Origin: an uncultured Psychroserpens sp.
Lineage (GTDB): Bacteria > Bacteroidota > Bacteroidia > Flavobacteriales > Flavobacteriaceae
Direction: 5' to 3'
DNA length: 64,000 bases
Assembly: GCF_947492715.1 (NCBI RefSeq)
Contig: NZ_CANLNS010000002.1
Location: forward strand, 62,001-126,000
Under the pieces are notes generated by a model. The model searched no databases. It was not told where the DNA came from and worked only from the letters and a program-made list of their open reading frames with translations. Positions 60,710-64,000 of this stretch are shown here, piece by piece; position 1 is the first letter of the stretch, and every line of letters begins with the position of its first letter. A program made the position numbers and the translations under genes.

Positions 60710-62630
60710 TACCCTCTATTATCAAATTTTACATAAAGAAATAAAATTAATCATTAAAAGAGCACTGTTTCTATATTGTTTTTTGTTAAATTTTTTGATG
60801 TTTTCCCAATCGGAAAAAATCAATCAACATTACGTTGACACACTATTAATAGAACCTATAGATTCATTGCAGGTTTCCAATTTTAAAAACATCTTACTAT
60901 CTAATGACGAACTTAAAGGATGGACTAAATATTATGCTCACAAAAGTTTTTTATGTTTAAAACAATCTAAAAGAGATTCTGCATTATTTTATTCAGAAAA
61001 GACAATAGATGTTTATAATAGTGATGAAGCTGGATATACGTATGCAGAAAGGTCATTACAACGTGCATATTATGTTGGTGGTTGGATACATAAAAGACGT
61101 AAGAACTATAATGAATCGTTAAACTTCTTTCTAAAATCTCTTGATATTCATAGAAAATACCCTGATCATTATAAAATTGAAGTTTATATATTGACATCCA
61201 TTGCCGAGATACACCTTGCCATGGGTAATCCCGAATTATCTTTAAGATATCAGAAGCAAATAGAAAAAGACTCGCTTTATAAAACCTCCTATCAAGCGGC
61301 TAATTTGTTTAATCAAATAGGCATTTTATATGGGTATTTGGATCAAAGAGATTCTTCAAAAATTTATTTGCATAAATCATTAAAATACGAGTCTGATCGT
61401 AGCGGTTTAGCTGCTTACACCAATTTGGGCGAGCTTTTTTATAAAGAAGAACAAATGGACTCTGCAATACATTATTTTAGCATTGCTAAGCGAATATCAG
61501 ATACAATTGACATCAGTTCCTTGAGGGCAGATTCTAAGGTTTTTGCTCAGACAAATTATCATTTTGTAGATATTTATAACAACAAGCATGATAAAGAAAC
61601 AATTAATGTATTAACTCGCATCGTTGATTCTGTTACTAGTTTAAAAAAGGTAGATAAAGAAGATAGAGACTTTGTTCTAAATGTATTGGATTACCTTATA
61701 CTAGCTTACGAAAAAGAAAGGCGGTTTAAAAAAGTTAAAGAAAGTTATAAAAAGAAATTTGATGTAGTCACGCTTTTTAATCAAGAATTGTTTAAAGAAG
61801 ATCTGCAAAAGATTGAGGTTGGCTATAAAACTAAACTTAAAGAAGAACAAATATCAAATTTAGAGCAACTTAATAATTCTCAAAAACAAAAATTAGATCA
61901 ACAAAAAATTACGGCTATTGTATCTATTTGCTCTTTGTTTTTAGGGGTGTTATTAATTATTGTGCTGTATAAGCGAAAGACATTAAAGGATAAATATGAA
62001 AAGGTAAATTTAGAACAACGTTTGTTATTGTCTCAAATGAATCCTCATTTTACTTATAACGCTCTCAATTCTGTATATAATTTGTTGGATGTTAATTCAA
62101 AAAAGGCAAAAACGTATTTATTGAGTTTTTCTAAGCTACTGAGAAGTGTTTTAGAAAACTCTCGTAAGGATTTTATTTCTTTAGAAGAAGAAATAGAGAC
62201 ACTAGATAATTATTTAGTATTAAAATCCAAATTGATGGCGAAATTTGAATATGTCATCAATTGTGAACTTACTATTGCTGATATTTTTATTCCGCCAATG
62301 TTAATTCAACCCTTTGTAGAAAATGCAATTATTCATGGTATTAGCGCATTGAAAGAGAGCGGCAAGATTGAGATTACTTTTAGTGTTTCTGAAGATAATT
62401 CTCAAATTTTGAAGTGTATCATTGTTGATAATGGGGTTGGCTATGCCAATGCAATTCATAAAAAATCAAAAAACAAGCCTTCTATATCTTCCGATATCGT
62501 TAATGATAGATTAAAAATCTATGGAGATAAGTTTAAAGTTAATGCTAATTTTCAAATTGTTGATCTCAAAGAAAATGGAGTAGTGTCGGGAACAAAAGTT
62601 ATTTTAGAAACACCTATTATAAAAGAATAA
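60684..62630 (+). CDS. LytS-type histidine kinase with N-terminal TPR sensor
   Basis: The 648-residue sensor has a signal-type segment (KRALFLYCFLLNFLMFSQ), about 350 residues of helical TPR-like repeats (YNESLNFFLKSLDIHRKY near 155, AAYTNLGELFYKEEQMDSAIHYF near 235), a membrane helix near 410-427 and a HisKA_LytS domain with QMNPHFTYNALNSVYNLLD followed by a GHKL ATPase with VDNGVGY. The only upstream ATG is 60684, which lies inside the regulator gene on the other strand; ATA 60741 or ATT 60753 would give a cleaner signal peptide. The N-terminus should be checked. It pairs with the LytTR regulator. Confidence 0.88.
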   Translation: MELIVYLLTTLYYQILHKEIKLIIKRALFLYCFLLNFLMFSQSEKINQHYVDTLLIEPIDSLQVSNFKNILLSNDELKGWTKYYAHKSFLCLKQSKRDSALFYSEKTIDVYNSDEAGYTYAERSLQRAYYVGGWIHKRRKNYNESLNFFLKSLDIHRKYPDHYKIEVYILTSIAEIHLAMGNPELSLRYQKQIEKDSLYKTSYQAANLFNQIGILYGYLDQRDSSKIYLHKSLKYESDRSGLAAYTNLGELFYKEEQMDSAIHYFSIAKRISDTIDISSLRADSKVFAQTNYHFVDIYNNKHDKETINVLTRIVDSVTSLKKVDKEDRDFVLNVLDYLILAYEKERRFKKVKESYKKKFDVVTLFNQELFKEDLQKIEVGYKTKLKEEQISNLEQLNNSQKQKLDQQKITAIVSICSLFLGVLLIIVLYKRKTLKDKYEKVNLEQRLLLSQMNPHFTYNALNSVYNLLDVNSKKAKTYLLSFSKLLRSVLENSRKDFISLEEEIETLDNYLVLKSKLMAKFEYVINCELTIADIFIPPMLIQPFVENAIIHGISALKESGKIEITFSVSEDNSQILKCIIVDNGVGYANAIHKKSKNKPSISSDIVNDRLKIYGDKFKVNANFQIVDLKENGVVSGTKVILETPIIKE

Positions 62631-62676
62631 TTTATCCTTAACTAGCTTCATAATAAAGACTTATAAGTTACATTGC

Positions 62677-62706
62677 TACGTTTAAACTTTAAACGTCTAC
62701 GTTCAG
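62677..62706 (+). promoter_or_regulatory. predicted LytTR operator, two direct repeats
   Basis: TACGTTTAA (62677-62685) and TACGTTCAG (62698-62706) are separated by 12 bp. The published LytTR consensus is two direct repeats of [TA][AC][CA]GTTN[AG][TG] with 12-13 bp between them; the second copy matches fully and the first at all but the last base. The pair lies just upstream of the predicted promoter of the 62794 lipoprotein gene, in the place expected for an activator. Confidence 0.65.
62678..62696. repeat. 19-bp perfect palindrome overlapping the LytTR site
   Basis: ACGTTTAAA and TTTAAACGT form a perfect inverted repeat around a single C. It overlaps the first half-site of the predicted LytTR operator. 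It could be a second operator or arise by chance in AT-rich sequence. Confidence 0.5.
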
Positions 62707-62738
62707 AATATATATTTTTTCAAATTTTAAGTTAACAG

Positions 62739-62746
62739 TACTATTG
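62739..62746 (+). promoter_or_regulatory. weak -7 element of the 62794 gene
   Basis: TACTATTG has one mismatch to TAnnTTTG, and no TTG is present at the -33 position. A weak core promoter downstream of an activator site fits an activator-dependent gene. Confidence 0.35.
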
Positions 62747-62793
62747 TTAAATATTTAAATCAAACTTAATATTAACACAAGAAACTTTTAAAA

Positions 62794-63783
62794 ATGAAAA
62801 AAACACTTATTTATGGCGTGCTATGTCTCGCACTTTGCTTTTCATGTAACGATGAAATTGACACTCAAGAAACCCCATTATCAAACGAACTAAACCAAAA
62901 CCGAATGCTATCGTTTGAAAGTATGGACGATTTAAAAAATACGCTCGACCAGTTTAGTACATTTAATTCAAACGAAGATTATGAAAATTGGTTGTTACAG
63001 CAAGATTTTAAATCTCTTTATAGTTCTGATGTGGTATCCATAGAGGAAAAAGACAATACGCCATATACCTTTTTATTTATTCTAAATGAAAACAAAGAAT
63101 TTAGAGTTGGTGACAAAATCATTACGTATTCAGACAATCTTTTTTACGAGAATAGTATTGATGAATCTGGACATACAATTAAAGAAAATAATGTTATCGG
63201 TCACTTTGAACAAGAATTATCCGAAGTAGGAGAAACAGAACTATCAGGTAACGAAAATAGGTTAATAAGTATCACAAATGGTTCTGAATATAAACCATCA
63301 TCTGCTTGGAGAGAATTTACGAGACAAAAATATTTGACTAACAATTGTAGCGGACTGGTTTACAAGAGTTTGAAGTATAGATTGATTCATTATTTAGCTG
63401 TCGAGAGTGTTACTATTGGCGCCTATACAACGTCTAATCTTAATTTTAGATTACGAATGAGTTATAAAACGAGTTCAGGATGGAAATATAACAATACATC
63501 AACTGGTAGATTATATGATGTGAACTTGTCTGGGTTTGCACTTATAAGGTTACAAAACACAGCAATACCTGGTACTACTAAATATTTTACTTTAGATGAG
63601 CAAAACGGCTGTTTTAATGCGTACAAAGGAACAAAAACATTCCCAATACATAGCTACACATATTTAACAGGGATACCAAATCTATCGTATTATAAATGGG
63701 ACATAAATATTGCGGGTAGTGTAAAGCACCAAGTTAATGGCGATAAAATTCAAAATATTTTTGATACCACAATTAATTGGTAA
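62794..63783 (+). CDS. hypothetical lipoprotein, predicted LytTR target
   Basis: The 329-residue protein has a lipoprotein signal (LALCFSC, Cys18) and an acidic, beta-rich mature part. An N-terminal segment (MLSFESMDDLKNTLDQFS, YENWLLQQDFKSLYSSD) resembles the opening of several unassigned Bacteroidota lipoproteins. The C-terminal half has NNCSGLVYKSLKYRL and NLNFRLRMSYKTSSGWKY, with no family recognised. It has its own terminator and, upstream, LytTR-like repeats and a weak promoter. Its product would sit in the cell envelope. Confidence 0.8.
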   Translation: MKKTLIYGVLCLALCFSCNDEIDTQETPLSNELNQNRMLSFESMDDLKNTLDQFSTFNSNEDYENWLLQQDFKSLYSSDVVSIEEKDNTPYTFLFILNENKEFRVGDKIITYSDNLFYENSIDESGHTIKENNVIGHFEQELSEVGETELSGNENRLISITNGSEYKPSSAWREFTRQKYLTNNCSGLVYKSLKYRLIHYLAVESVTIGAYTTSNLNFRLRMSYKTSSGWKYNNTSTGRLYDVNLSGFALIRLQNTAIPGTTKYFTLDEQNGCFNAYKGTKTFPIHSYTYLTGIPNLSYYKWDINIAGSVKHQVNGDKIQNIFDTTINW

Positions 63784-63814
63784 AACTTCTTTAACTATCA
63801 ATTTTAATCTATTT

Positions 63815-63841
63815 AGTGGGAGTTAATAACTCCCACTTTTT
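63815..63841 (+). terminator. intrinsic terminator after the 62794 lipoprotein gene
   Basis: AGTGGGAGTT and AACTCCCACT form a perfect 10-bp hairpin around AAT, followed by five T, 32 bp after the stop. It probably also blocks read-through from the convergent partial gene. Confidence 0.9.
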
Positions 63842-63873
63842 ATGTGAAAAAACTATAGTTCAACTCTTTAATT

Positions 63874-64000
63874 TTACCACCACAACAAAAAACATTTCGA
63901 TAAGTCTTGGCTATCGTTTTTAAGCCAAAACAAAGGTGATTGTTGGTTATTGAGATAAGTTGAAGCACTGTCCTTAAATCGTTTATAATCTAGCCATTCT
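63874..64000 (-). CDS. 3' end of an unidentified gene, truncated at the window edge
   Basis: On the minus strand an open frame runs from the window edge to TAA at 63874-63876, 41 codons, with EWLDYKRFKDSAST and ending KCFLLWW. The amino acid mix is plausible for a real protein, and the frame ends properly between a terminator and the edge. Its 5' end lies beyond the window, so it cannot be identified. Confidence 0.45.
   Translation of the reverse strand, partial: EWLDYKRFKDSASTYLNNQQSPLFWLKNDSQDLSKCFLLWW

Noticed and set aside
1-64000. CRISPR arrays, transposases, integrases, attachment sites and phage genes.
   Set aside because: No repeat-spacer pattern, inverted-repeat-bounded transposase or phage protein was found on either strand.

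Overview
The window is a 64 kb chromosomal segment of a low-GC marine-type member of the family Flavobacteriaceae (phylum Bacteroidota). The evidence is the gene content and order: parA-parB-DUF5683-dapB-lepB-wbqC, recF with a DUF721/DciA gene, heterodimeric methylmalonyl-CoA mutase, bacillithiol-type bshA, an oversized signal peptidase I and many short SCxxx lipoproteins. Several intergenic regions carry the Bacteroidota promoter form, a -33 TTG and a -7 TAnnTTTG, and most genes lack a strong Shine-Dalgarno sequence. The genus cannot be fixed from sequence alone; the Winogradskyella/Psychroserpens/Olleya group would fit. No insertion sequence, prophage, integrase or CRISPR array was seen, so this is mainly core chromosome with small accessory patches.

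Layout. 0-4.8 kb: accessory patch of small lipoproteins, a cyclic-phosphate-type receiver protein, a CBM9-like sugar-binding lipoprotein and small membrane proteins. 4.8-9.4 kb (minus): recF, a lipoprotein, dciA-like DUF721, a small protein and a penicillin-acylase family hydrolase. 9.5-16 kb (plus): a membrane-anchored TPR protein, ribH, two small RKNK paralogues, mutL, two rhomboids and an endonuclease/exonuclease/phosphatase protein. 16-21.7 kb (minus): the chromosome partition, lysine/peptidoglycan and secretion cluster. 21.9-33.9 kb (minus): an M16 protease, a run of small membrane proteins, methylmalonyl-CoA mutase with a lipoprotein between its two subunit genes, a FtsB/DivIC-like protein, uridine kinase, and a PQQ-type sugar dehydrogenase with its cytochrome c.

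34.0-34.2 kb holds tRNA-Pro(TGG) and tRNA-Arg(TCT) between a clear promoter and terminator. 34.6-45.5 kb mixes RNA methyltransferases, a transporter, a sulfotransferase next to a JmjC-like cupin, DUF4159 and DUF1223 proteins, rsmE, a parvulin, ridA and lptD. 45.7-59.5 kb (plus) is a long series of cell-envelope and metabolic genes: amidase, MlaD-like protein, a split Fe-S oxidoreductase, bacterial PH-domain proteins, serB, phzF, a GH3/beta-lactamase fusion and bshA.

59.5-64 kb is the most interesting part. A lipoprotein-like gene appears to have a stop codon in its signal peptide. Next comes a divergent LytTR response regulator and LytS-type TPR histidine kinase pair, whose 5' ends overlap. 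Downstream is an unrecognised lipoprotein gene whose upstream region carries two direct repeats matching the published LytTR-domain binding consensus with the expected 12-bp gap. This suggests a self-contained sensor, regulator and surface-protein unit. The window ends with the 3' end of a minus-strand gene. All functional statements come from reading motifs and neighbourhoods by eye; no database search was run.
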